DNA from: Burkholderia sp. GAS332
GTDB taxonomy: Bacteria; Pseudomonadota; Gammaproteobacteria; Burkholderiales; Burkholderiaceae
Reading direction: 5' to 3'
Length of the DNA: 64,000 nt
Assembly (NCBI GenBank): GCA_900142905.1
Contig: FSRV01000002.1
Location: forward strand, 1,054,001 to 1,118,000
The translations under genes were made by a program, and so were the position numbers. Below, one piece after another: positions 26,173 through 34,191 of the stretch; the stretch's first letter is position 1, and every line of letters starts with the position of its first letter. A model generated the notes under the pieces. The model had not been told where the DNA came from, searched no databases, and saw only the letters and a program-made list of their open reading frames with translations.

Positions 26173-28473
26173 ATGTTCAAGAGAAAAACACTCGTCGTCG
26201 CGCTCGGGGGAGTGCTTGCTGGTGGTGTGCTGATATCGCCGGCATGGGCTGCGGATACCGCGGCAGCCGATGCGCCAGTCGAAGCATCCGGTGCAGCAGT
26301 CCAGGCGAAACAGAAAGCGAAGCGCGCGAACAAGGCCGCGGCCGACACGAATCTGGGAGCGGTCACGGTCACCGCGCGCCGACGCAAGGAAAGCATTCAG
26401 AAAGTACCGGTCGCCGTTACCGCGTTGAGCGGCGACACCATCAAGAACAACGAATTGCGGGTGGTCAACGACATCACCAAGTACGTGCCGAACTTCACCG
26501 CGCAATCCACTGAAGGACGCGAACGGCCACGCTGGTTCCTGCGCGGCATCGGCAGCAATGATCCGTCGGATCTGTCGCTGAGCCCGATCGGTGTCTACTT
26601 CGACGACGTCTATATCAACAGCGTGTTCGGCCAGGGTTTTCCGCTCTTCGACCTCGACCAGATCGAAGTGCTGCGCGGCCCGCAGGGCACGCTGTGGGGC
26701 AAGAATACGATCGGCGGCGCGGTCAGCCTGACCTCGAAGAAGCCGACCTTCGACGTGGACGGCTACGGCAAGGTCGGATTCGGCCAGTACAATAGCCGAC
26801 TCGCCGAAGCCGCGATTGGCGGTCCGATCGGCAGCAACGACGTGCTGGCGGCGCGCATTTCGGTGTATCACGAGAACGGCGACAGCTTTTACACCAACAC
26901 GGTGGCGGACGGCCGCTTCGGCGGCTTCCATGACAACGCGGTGCGCTTCCAGTTACTCGCGGTGCCGACCTCGAATTCAGATTTCCTGCTGAATATCCAC
27001 GGCCGTAATTACACCGGCGGTGGCGACCCATGGCACGCACAAGGGGCTGGGCCGAACGGTGCAAACCAGTTCGGTTTCGTCGGGTCGAGCGATCCGCAAA
27101 CGGTTTCGTTGAATGCGCCCTCGAGCGATCATATTGCCTCGTATGGCGGGTCGTTGACCGCGCATTGGCACATCAACAGCGCCCTGACGTTGACCTCGAT
27201 TACCGCGCTGGAAGGCCTGAATCGCTGGTATCAGGACGATGAAGACTACTCGCCCAACTATGACGCGCGTTCCCACGATACGCTCGCGTCGCATCAGTTC
27301 TCCCAGGAGTTTCGTCTCGAGTCGCCGCAGAACGAGCGTCTGAGTTGGATCGCCGGTACGCACTTCTTCACCGAGGAACTGAGCGAGGAAGGCGCCGGCG
27401 GCGGCTTGCCGGACTCGCCCGGCGGCCCGGCTTCGACGTTTTACCACCTGACCGAACTGACCCAGCATACGCAAAGCGCCGCGGTGTTCGGCAGCGTGAA
27501 GTATCGCTTCACCGATCGCTTCAACCTGACCGGCGGTCTGCGCTATACGATCGAACGCAAGACGATCAATCTGACGGGCTTGCAGAATACCGGCCCCGTT
27601 GCGTTCAGCGATGTGAGCAACTGGTGGGATCCGTCGTCGATCACGTCGCCGCTCGCGGTGAGCGCGCGGCAGAATCAGACCAACACGTGGCGCGCGCCGA
27701 CGTGGGACCTGACGCCTGAATACGAAATCAGCGACAACGTGCGCGCGTATGTGCGCTATGCGCGCGGCTTCCGCTCGGGCGGCTACAACGGCAGTGCGTA
27801 CACGCAAAGCACCGTGTCGACGGTTACGCCTGAGTATCTGACCGACTACGAGGCGGGCATCAAGAGCGAATGGTTCGACAAGCGCCTGACCGCCAACGCG
27901 AGTGTCTTCCATTACGACTATCGCGACATTCAGGTGTTCGCGCTGGCGCCGAATCCGTTAGGCGGCGCACCGGTGTCCACATTGTCGAACGCGGGGCAGG
28001 GGCGCGCCGATGGTTTCGAGCTTGAGTTGAAGGCGCAGCCGATCAACAGCCTCTATCTGTTCGCCAATCTCGGGCTGCTGAACACGCGCTTCACTGAGTT
28101 TGCCAATGTGCCGACCGCGGTGGGTAACTCGTTCGCACGCTCGCCGCACACCACGATCGATGTGGGCGGTGAGTACCGCGTGCCGCTGCAGGTGGGGTCG
28201 ATCGCGGTAGGCGGCGATATCAACTATCGCAGCACCGAGTATTTCAGCGCGACGCGTCAAACCGTACCGCAGCTGTGGCAGGCGGGTTATACGGTGATGA
28301 ACGCGCATGTGTCGTACGTGTCGTCGAATCAGAAGTACATTCTGACCGGCTATGTGACGAACCTGACCAACAAGGTCTATAAAAAGCTGGAGTTGTTGCC
28401 GTCTTATGGCGCGTATCCGGTGCTGTATGGCGACCCGCGAGTCTTCGGTTTGACATTTACGGCGAAGATCTGA
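26173..28473 (+). CDS. TonB-dependent outer-membrane receptor
   Basis: Outer-membrane beta-barrel receptor of 766 aa. A Sec signal peptide (KRKTLVVALGGVLAGG... cleaving after AWA) is followed by an Ala/Lys-rich linker and a TonB-box-like segment (LGAVTVTARRR, about 71-81). The plug domain shows PVAVTALSGDTI, RWFLRGIGS and IEVLRGPQGTLWGKNTIGG, typical of plugs. The barrel ends in GLTFTAKI rather than the usual aromatic residue. The class is often called iron-siderophore receptors, but the setting with desulfinases, SsuD-like enzyme and sigma-54 promoter suggests an organosulfur ligand too bulky for porins. Ligand identity is inference. Confidence 0.88.
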   Translation: MFKRKTLVVALGGVLAGGVLISPAWAADTAAADAPVEASGAAVQAKQKAKRANKAAADTNLGAVTVTARRRKESIQKVPVAVTALSGDTIKNNELRVVNDITKYVPNFTAQSTEGRERPRWFLRGIGSNDPSDLSLSPIGVYFDDVYINSVFGQGFPLFDLDQIEVLRGPQGTLWGKNTIGGAVSLTSKKPTFDVDGYGKVGFGQYNSRLAEAAIGGPIGSNDVLAARISVYHENGDSFYTNTVADGRFGGFHDNAVRFQLLAVPTSNSDFLLNIHGRNYTGGGDPWHAQGAGPNGANQFGFVGSSDPQTVSLNAPSSDHIASYGGSLTAHWHINSALTLTSITALEGLNRWYQDDEDYSPNYDARSHDTLASHQFSQEFRLESPQNERLSWIAGTHFFTEELSEEGAGGGLPDSPGGPASTFYHLTELTQHTQSAAVFGSVKYRFTDRFNLTGGLRYTIERKTINLTGLQNTGPVAFSDVSNWWDPSSITSPLAVSARQNQTNTWRAPTWDLTPEYEISDNVRAYVRYARGFRSGGYNGSAYTQSTVSTVTPEYLTDYEAGIKSEWFDKRLTANASVFHYDYRDIQVFALAPNPLGGAPVSTLSNAGQGRADGFELELKAQPINSLYLFANLGLLNTRFTEFANVPTAVGNSFARSPHTTIDVGGEYRVPLQVGSIAVGGDINYRSTEYFSATRQTVPQLWQAGYTVMNAHVSYVSSNQKYILTGYVTNLTNKVYKKLELLPSYGAYPVLYGDPRVFGLTFTAKI

Positions 28474-28488
28474 TCGGGCGTTAGCGTG

Positions 28489-28521
28489 GCGTGCAACCGA
28501 GCTTAGGCACGGGTTGCACGC
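28489..28521. terminator. Convergent terminator hairpin
   Basis: GCGTGCAACC (28489-28498) and GGTTGCACGC (28512-28521) form a perfect 10-bp stem with a 13-nt loop between the stops of the receptor gene and the convergent DedA gene, followed by TTTG. The U-run is short, so bidirectional termination is likely but not certain. Confidence 0.55.
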
Positions 28522-28554
28522 TTTGCCATTTTCGGCGGGAGAGGGCGCCCATCG

Positions 28555-29574
28555 TCACTTCGCCAGTCGTGCCCGTACGGTGTACTCGCCCTCGTCGCTC
28601 TCGTCTTCCAACATATTGGCCATCGCCGTATTGAAGTCGGGCGGCAGCGGCTCGACCGGATACCCGCGTTTTTCCCACGCGTCGAGGCCGCCCTTGAGCG
28701 CCTTGACGTGATGGATATTCTTTCGGTGCAACTGATTGACGATCCGTTTGGCCGTCGCTTCGTTGGGACACACGCAATAGACGACAATCGGCCGCTTCAG
28801 TAACTCGGGATCCAGTGGCTCGGGTGAATCGAGATCGAGCAACTGCGCGCCGGCAATCCGGTGCGATTCTTTAGCGCGGATGCTGTGCGGCCGCGCGTCG
28901 AGGATGAGCGGCGGCTCATTGGACTTCATCAGTTCGTCGAGCTGATCCGGCGAAATGCGCACATGCGCGAGCCAGCGGCGAAATTGCCAGCGGCGCACGA
29001 AGCGATAGAGGAGCGCGGCAATGAAGATCGCCGCGAACGCGTCGAAGATCGTGCCGCCGTTGTGGCGCACGAGTAGTACGAGTTGCACGATCTGATCGTG
29101 AATCGCCGCGCCGCCGATCACCCAGACGCTGGCCCACAGCGTCGCGCCGACAAAATCCCACAGAAAAAACACGCCGACGTTGATTGGCGTCGTGCCGAGC
29201 AGCGGCGCCGAGATCAGACCGAGGCCGGGCAGGAACTTGGCGATGGTGAGAATCGGCGCGCCGTACCGCTCATAGGTATTGCGTGCGACGCGCACGGTGG
29301 TGTCAAGCGAGAGCGAGAAGCGCACCAGATGATTCAGCAACCGGCGCCCATACGTGCGCCCCGTGAAGAACCATAGCGAGTCCGCAATCAGCGTCGCGCA
29401 GACGGCGGCGCCAATGACGCTGGCGTAAGAGGTCTGTCCCATGGCGGCCATCGTTCCGCCGAGGATCAGCATCGGTGCTGCCGGAATCGGCAGGCCGAGT
29501 TGCGTGACGAGCACGCTCATGAACACGGCCCACACACCCAGCGAGGGTGGAATAGCAACCGGAAAATGCCACAC
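28555..29574 (-). CDS. DedA-family membrane protein fused to a rhodanese domain
   Basis: Inner-membrane protein of 339 aa if started at the GTG at 29574, seven bases after AGGAG; no ATG occurs before the first membrane segment. The N-terminal 200 residues are a DedA/SNARE-associated domain (VFMSVLVTQLGLPIPAAPMLILGG, FGRTYGRRLL-like loop, KFLPGLGLISAPLLGTT), related to undecaprenyl-phosphate and lipid scramblases. The C-terminal 110 residues are a rhodanese domain with a Cys in the active loop (VVYCVCPNEATAKR). This fusion recurs in proteobacteria, but its coupled function is unclear. It converges on the receptor gene. A sulfur-transfer role would fit the neighbourhood but is not shown. Confidence 0.82.
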   Translation of the reverse strand: MWHFPVAIPPSLGVWAVFMSVLVTQLGLPIPAAPMLILGGTMAAMGQTSYASVIGAAVCATLIADSLWFFTGRTYGRRLLNHLVRFSLSLDTTVRVARNTYERYGAPILTIAKFLPGLGLISAPLLGTTPINVGVFFLWDFVGATLWASVWVIGGAAIHDQIVQLVLLVRHNGGTIFDAFAAIFIAALLYRFVRRWQFRRWLAHVRISPDQLDELMKSNEPPLILDARPHSIRAKESHRIAGAQLLDLDSPEPLDPELLKRPIVVYCVCPNEATAKRIVNQLHRKNIHHVKALKGGLDAWEKRGYPVEPLPPDFNTAMANMLEDESDEGEYTVRARLAK

Positions 29575-29925
29575 AACCACGCTCCTCTTGAGCCAATGAA
29601 AGGGTTTGAAACAATCGGCGCTAAGCTCGCACTCAGACGGCCTGCGTTGCGCACGGGTCGTGCAGGTTCGGTTCCCGCCGGACCGCAGCCAGCCGCACGG
29701 GGCATTTAGCCGATCTGTGCGAACGCAGTAGTACGAATGCGGATTTAAGCACAGGTTGGCCAAAGGGCGCTGCGGGGCGGGCCGAAAGCCTTAAAAAATT
29801 CAAGGAAAAAGGGAGCTTGGGCGGGTGGGGATGGGTGAGTGACGCGTATCCGCATGGCGCATGCGGTGTTCCGCGCCACGGTTGCTACAATCGTCTTACA
29901 CCTACAGATACAACGGAGACACCGC

Positions 29926-30531
29926 ATGGCAAACCTTCAGCCGATCAGCCGCTACCCCGTGCCTGAGCCGGGTGAGTGGCCAGACGACATCCGCGCCCGA
30001 ATCCTCGAAGTGCAGGAGAAAGCCGGTTTTGTTCCGAACGTATTCCTGACCCTGGCGCACCGGCCGGATGAATTCCGCGCCTTTTTTGCTTATCACGACG
30101 CGTTGATGCTGAAAGAGGGCGGCTTAACCAAAGGCGAGCGCGAGATGATCGTGGTCGCCACGAGCGCCGTGAATCAGTGCCTGTATTGCGTGGTCGCGCA
30201 TGGGGCGATTCTGCGTATTTACGAAAAGGCGCCGTTGCTGGCGGACCAGGTGGCCGTCAATCATCGTAAGGCGGATATCACGCCGCGCCAGAAGGCGATG
30301 CTCGACTTCGCGCTGAAGGTCTGTCGCGAATCCGGCACCGTCGACGATGCCGACTTTCAGACGCTGCGTGAGCACGGCTTTTCGGATGAAGACGTGTGGG
30401 ATATCGCGGCCATCACGGCATTTTTCGGTTTGTCGAACCGGATGGCCAACGTTATTTCAATGCGCCCGAACGACGAGTTCTATCTGATGGGGCGCGTGCC
30501 GAAAGCGGCGGCGGACGCGCCGCGAAAATAG
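29926..30531 (+). CDS. AhpD-like peroxidase-related protein
   Basis: Small all-helical protein of 201 aa in the alkylhydroperoxidase AhpD/carboxymuconolactone decarboxylase superfamily. The redox pair CLYC followed by VVAHG (NQCLYCVVAHGAI, about residues 83-95) is the AhpD-type active site. Start at the ATG at 29926 (MANLQPISRYPV), with GGAGA upstream. It stands alone between the divergent DedA gene and a convergent MFS gene. It probably reduces peroxides using a thiol donor; substrate and partner are unknown. Confidence 0.8.
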   Translation: MANLQPISRYPVPEPGEWPDDIRARILEVQEKAGFVPNVFLTLAHRPDEFRAFFAYHDALMLKEGGLTKGEREMIVVATSAVNQCLYCVVAHGAILRIYEKAPLLADQVAVNHRKADITPRQKAMLDFALKVCRESGTVDDADFQTLREHGFSDEDVWDIAAITAFFGLSNRMANVISMRPNDEFYLMGRVPKAAADAPRK

Positions 30532-30614
30532 CATCGGAGCCCTTGCTGGGGACGCGTGGCGCGCGTGAGAACGGGGGTTCATGCACGTCCCCCATGCACG
30601 CCTCACGCCCGCCC

Positions 30615-31865
30615 TTAGGCCGTCGCCGGTTCGGGGCGAATTGACGGCGTGCTGACGGCCTTGTCGTCGATCGGGAAGTGCAGTATCGCTGCGATGAGTC
30701 CGGCGGCGACCGTCGCTTCCCACAGCAGCGAATACGAACCCGTCAGATCGAACACCAGGCCGCCTAGCCACGCGCCCAGGAACGAGCCGATCTGGTGGCT
30801 TAGAAAGCAGACTCCAAAGAGGCTGCCGAGGTGCCGGGTGCCGAACACTTTCGCCACAAGTCCGCTCGTCAGCGGCACGGTCCCGAGCCAGGTCAGCCCC
30901 ATCACCGCCGCGAAGATGACGACCGAAGCGGAGGTCTTCGGCAGCAGGAAGAAGGTGCCGATCGTGACGCTGCGAATAAGGTAAAGCCAGCCGAGCACAT
31001 GGTGCTGCCGGAACCGGCCGCCGAGCCAGCCGCATCCCCAACTGCCGGCCATGTTGAACAGGCCGATCAGGGCGAGCGCCGTCGCGCCCAGCCCGACAGG
31101 CATATGACAGAGCGTTAGATATTCGGGCAAATGGGTGGCGATGAACGCAAGTTGAAAACCACAGGTGAAGAAGCCAAGCGTCAGGAGCCGATATCCGCGA
31201 TGCCGGGCCGCCTGGGCGAATACCTTGCGAAGCGGCGCAGCGGGCGACTCCTGGACCTGCGTGCCGACATTCGCGCGACGGTCTAGCACGATGCCAAGCG
31301 GCGCGATCAGCAGCATCAGGAAGGCCAGCACGAAGAGCGATGTAGCGATGCCCGAGCTGAGCCGGATGCTCTGCACCAGCGGGATCATCAGCACCTGTCC
31401 GGCTGAACCGCCTGCGCTAACAAGACCCATCGCCATGCTGCGTTTTTCCGGGGACGCGATGCGGCCGACCGCCGGCAACACCACACCGAACGTCGTGCAA
31501 CTGACGCCGATGCCGACCAGCAGTCCCATCCCGACGATCAGCATCGGGCCCGATGGCGCGACGGCCGCAACGCCCAGGCCCGCGGCGAATGTTGTTGCGC
31601 CGAACGCGACCACGGGCGCCGAGCCATAGCGGTCCGCGGCGGCGCCCGCGAACGGTTGCGCGAAGCCCCACACCAGATTGTGCAGCGCAATGGCGAACGC
31701 GATCAGCGTGACGGGCAGGCCGCGGTCGAACGAGAACGGCCCGATGAAGAGGCCGAAGGTCTGCCGGATACCCATGGCGGCGCTCAGAATCAGCGCGCCG
31801 GCGATGATCACGAGCGTCGTCTGATTGAACGGCAAGGCGAAGCGTTTGCTCTGTGTGGTGGACAT
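30615..31865 (-). CDS. Major facilitator superfamily transporter
   Basis: Twelve-span MFS transporter of 416 aa from the ATG at 31865 (MSTTQSKRFALPF), preceded by a strong AAGGAG. The N-terminal half shows GIRQTFGLFIGPF and GAAADRYGSAPVVAFG, resembling oxalate/monocarboxylate-type (OFA/CynX-like) antiporters. It lies head to tail after the LysR gene (105 bp between the MFS start and the LysR stop), so the regulator is upstream in the same direction. Substrate unknown. Confidence 0.8.
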   Translation of the reverse strand: MSTTQSKRFALPFNQTTLVIIAGALILSAAMGIRQTFGLFIGPFSFDRGLPVTLIAFAIALHNLVWGFAQPFAGAAADRYGSAPVVAFGATTFAAGLGVAAVAPSGPMLIVGMGLLVGIGVSCTTFGVVLPAVGRIASPEKRSMAMGLVSAGGSAGQVLMIPLVQSIRLSSGIATSLFVLAFLMLLIAPLGIVLDRRANVGTQVQESPAAPLRKVFAQAARHRGYRLLTLGFFTCGFQLAFIATHLPEYLTLCHMPVGLGATALALIGLFNMAGSWGCGWLGGRFRQHHVLGWLYLIRSVTIGTFFLLPKTSASVVIFAAVMGLTWLGTVPLTSGLVAKVFGTRHLGSLFGVCFLSHQIGSFLGAWLGGLVFDLTGSYSLLWEATVAAGLIAAILHFPIDDKAVSTPSIRPEPATA

Positions 31866-31969
31866 GGTTCTGATCTCCTTGGACACCATGGTCGCAGTGA
31901 GCGTCAGAAGCGGCAAAAGAAAAGTTTTTGACGACAGGTGAGCGTGGCTCACCTGCTCAGGGTGCGGGG

Positions 31970-33007
31970 TCAGTGGCTGGCGCGATGCAATTCCGTGGCG
32001 GCGGCATCAGATGGCGTGTCGAATTGCTCAGCCTCGCTGAGCAGCCACCGCTTGAAGTCGAACAGTTCCGGGCGCTGCTGCGCGCTATCCGCATTCTGCG
32101 CGCACACCAGCCAATAAGCGGTGGAGGTGGCGATCGTGTGTGGACTGGCTTCGACGAGTGCGCCGGTCGCGAGATCGCGGTCCACCAGCGGCCGTCTGCC
32201 GAGCGCGACGCCGAGGCCCATGCTCGCGGCTTCGAACGCAAGCTGGATCGTGTCGACGCGCAACCCGTCGTTCAAGTCGAACCCTTCGATGGCGGTCCCG
32301 TCTAGGGTGACTCCGTCTGAGGCGACCCTGTCTATGGCGACCCCGTCTGAGGCGATCCCGTCTGAGGCGATCCCGTCTATGGCGACCCCATCGATCCACG
32401 CCTGCCAGTCTTCGCTCGCCGAGTTCACGTGAATGAGCGTCGCGTGGCGCAGATCGACATTGCCGTGTTCGTCGCGCAGATTATCCAGGTAAGCAGGGCT
32501 GCACACCGGCACCAGGCGTTCGCCGAACAGACGCGTCCAGGCGGTCCCTGCGACCGGGGCGCGGCTCAGGCGAATCGCGAAATCGAAGCCGTCGACGGGA
32601 AAGCCGACCTGACGGTGCGACGTGTCGACGGTGACGTTGGCATCCGGCCAGTGTGTGCGAAAGGTGGCGAGGCGCGGCAGCAGCCAGCGCGAGGCTAAGG
32701 TGGGCGCGCAACTCAGCGCGATCGGGCGATTCGCGCGGTGGTTCGGCAGGCGCTGCGTGCCGATCGCGATCAGCGAGAACGCTTCGGATACGTACGACAG
32801 ATAGTCGGCGCCCGCGGCAGTGAGCGAAATGCCGCGCGGCTCGCGCACGAACAGTTCGACGCCGAGTGACTGCTCGAGGCCGACGATGCCGTGACTAATC
32901 GCGCTCGGCGTGACGTTCAGTTCCGCGGCGGCGAGCTTGAAACTCTGATGCCTGCCGGCCGCTTCGAAGAAGCGAAGCGCTGGCAGGGGTGGCAGGCGAA
33001 GCGGCAT
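31970..33007 (-). CDS. LysR-family regulator (GcvA-like) with an inserted repeat
   Basis: Transcription factor of 345 aa from the ATG at 33007 (MPLRLPPLPALRFFEAAG). The helix-turn-helix (FKLAAAELNVTPSAISHGIVGLEQ) is typical of the GcvA subgroup. The effector-binding domain follows normally until WQAWIDG, where about 35 extra residues of a pentapeptide repeat are inserted, before it resumes at LRVDTIQLAFEAASMGLGVALGR. This makes the protein longer than the usual 300-310 aa. The insertion lies in a loop of the second subdomain and need not destroy the fold. Likely targets are the downstream MFS gene or the divergent DUF899 gene. Confidence 0.82.
   Translation of the reverse strand: MPLRLPPLPALRFFEAAGRHQSFKLAAAELNVTPSAISHGIVGLEQSLGVELFVREPRGISLTAAGADYLSYVSEAFSLIAIGTQRLPNHRANRPIALSCAPTLASRWLLPRLATFRTHWPDANVTVDTSHRQVGFPVDGFDFAIRLSRAPVAGTAWTRLFGERLVPVCSPAYLDNLRDEHGNVDLRHATLIHVNSASEDWQAWIDGVAIDGIASDGIASDGVAIDRVASDGVTLDGTAIEGFDLNDGLRVDTIQLAFEAASMGLGVALGRRPLVDRDLATGALVEASPHTIATSTAYWLVCAQNADSAQQRPELFDFKRWLLSEAEQFDTPSDAAATELHRASH
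32288..32392. repeat. 15-bp tandem repeat, seven units, inside the LysR gene
   Basis: Seven consecutive 15-bp units with consensus T(G/A)(A/T)GGCGA(T/C)CCCGTC occupy 32288-32392; units 5 and 6 are identical (TGAGGCGATCCCGTC). On the coding (minus) strand each unit encodes a pentapeptide such as DGIAS or DGVAI, so copy-number change keeps the frame. This is a minisatellite likely to vary between strains. Confidence 0.85.
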
Positions 33008-33344
33008 GATGCATCCCCAAGGGCGGCGCGGCAGGCGCCGTGACGGTGCAATAGCGCGCCGGTGCGCGCATGCTGTTTCGGGAAAGGATACCTTGCAATA
33101 CGGTTTCGATCGTTGTTCGCGTGTCTTCTGCGGGGTGTTGGCGCGGTGTCCAGATCCCGTCTGCATGTCGAACGGAAGCCCTCGAATGCCGTCGCGGACG
33201 GGACGTAAAATAATTCGCCGGCGGTGTCGATATGCCGGTCCGCCGTTCGTCGTGGCTATGTACGGGCAACAGGTGCGCTCGCGGTTGCGGCGCGCGGCGC
33301 CGCTATCCTGCCCTTTATCCTTTTACTGTAAGAGGAGGTGGCTG
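33008..33344. other. Divergent gap between LysR and DUF899 genes
   Basis: The 337-bp gap is the only place for the promoters of both genes. A strong ribosome site (AGAGGAGG, 33331-33338) precedes the DUF899 ATG. I see no gene or clear palindrome that I could call a LysR operator with confidence. Confidence 0.4.
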
Positions 33345-34073
33345 ATGACTGACGTAGACCCATCCGCACAAACGCTGAAACCGGCCCGGCTGCTGGCCGA
33401 CTCGCCTCGCCGGTTTCCGGGCGAGAGCGCGCAATACCGCCGTGCGCGCAACGACCTGCTGGCTGAGGAAATCCAGTTGCGCCGCCATATCGAACGCGTG
33501 GCCGCGCAGCGTCGCGCGCTGCCGCCCGGTGGTGTCGTGCCGCAGGATTATCGTTTCGAGGGCGAAGCGGGCGCAGTGACGCTATCGGAGATGTTCGGCG
33601 CGCATGACACCCTCGTCACCTACAACTGGATGTTTGGTCCGCAGCGCGCGCGACCCTGCCCGATGTGCACCTCGCTGCTGAGCGCCTACGACGGTGAAAT
33701 GCCTGACATATTGCAACGCGTGGCATTTGCCGTGATCGGCCGCTCGCCGATCGACAAGCTGGTGGCGTTCAAGAAAGAGCGCGGCTGGCGGCATCTGCGG
33801 CTGTATTCGTCGGGCGGCAATCCCTTTAACCGCGACTATGCCGCCGAAGACCCGGACGGCGACGATCATCCTGCATTCAACGTGTTCACGCGTTCAGGCG
33901 GCATCGTGCGGCATTTCTGGGCCGACGAGATGGGGCCGTCGACAGCGGACCCAGGTCAGGATCCGCGCGGCGCACCCGATGTGATGCCGATCTGGACTGT
34001 ACTCGACATGACGCCCGGCGGGCGAGGCAGCGACTGGTATCCGAGGCTGGAATACAGTACTGCGCCGGGTTAG
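33345..34073 (+). CDS. DUF899 thioredoxin-like protein
   Basis: Protein of 242 aa from the ATG at 33345 (MTDVDPSAQTLKPARLL), with an excellent ribosome site. It matches the DUF899 family by FPGESAQYRRARNDLLAEEIQLRRH near the N-terminus, then LVTYNWMFGPQRARPCPMCTSLL and NVFTRSGGIVRHFWADEM. The CPMC pair sits where thioredoxin-fold proteins carry their redox motif. The biochemical role of the family is undefined. It is transcribed away from the LysR gene. Confidence 0.8.
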   Translation: MTDVDPSAQTLKPARLLADSPRRFPGESAQYRRARNDLLAEEIQLRRHIERVAAQRRALPPGGVVPQDYRFEGEAGAVTLSEMFGAHDTLVTYNWMFGPQRARPCPMCTSLLSAYDGEMPDILQRVAFAVIGRSPIDKLVAFKKERGWRHLRLYSSGGNPFNRDYAAEDPDGDDHPAFNVFTRSGGIVRHFWADEMGPSTADPGQDPRGAPDVMPIWTVLDMTPGGRGSDWYPRLEYSTAPG

Positions 34074-34154
34074 TCATACTGCGCTAGTCGTGCGGTGGCA
34101 CGCATGGTTGTCTTGGTCGCGTGCCTTGCGCGTGTCGCGCTGATTCGCTTGAGG

Positions 34155-34175
34155 CTTGGGACTTGGGACTTGGGA
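34155..34175. repeat. Short 7-bp tandem repeat
   Basis: Three perfect copies of CTTGGGA, followed by a degenerate copy (CTTGAGA), lie between the stops of the DUF899 gene and the convergent GGDEF-EAL gene. No function is implied. Confidence 0.6.
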
Positions 34176-34191
34176 CTTGAGAGGCGAGCGC

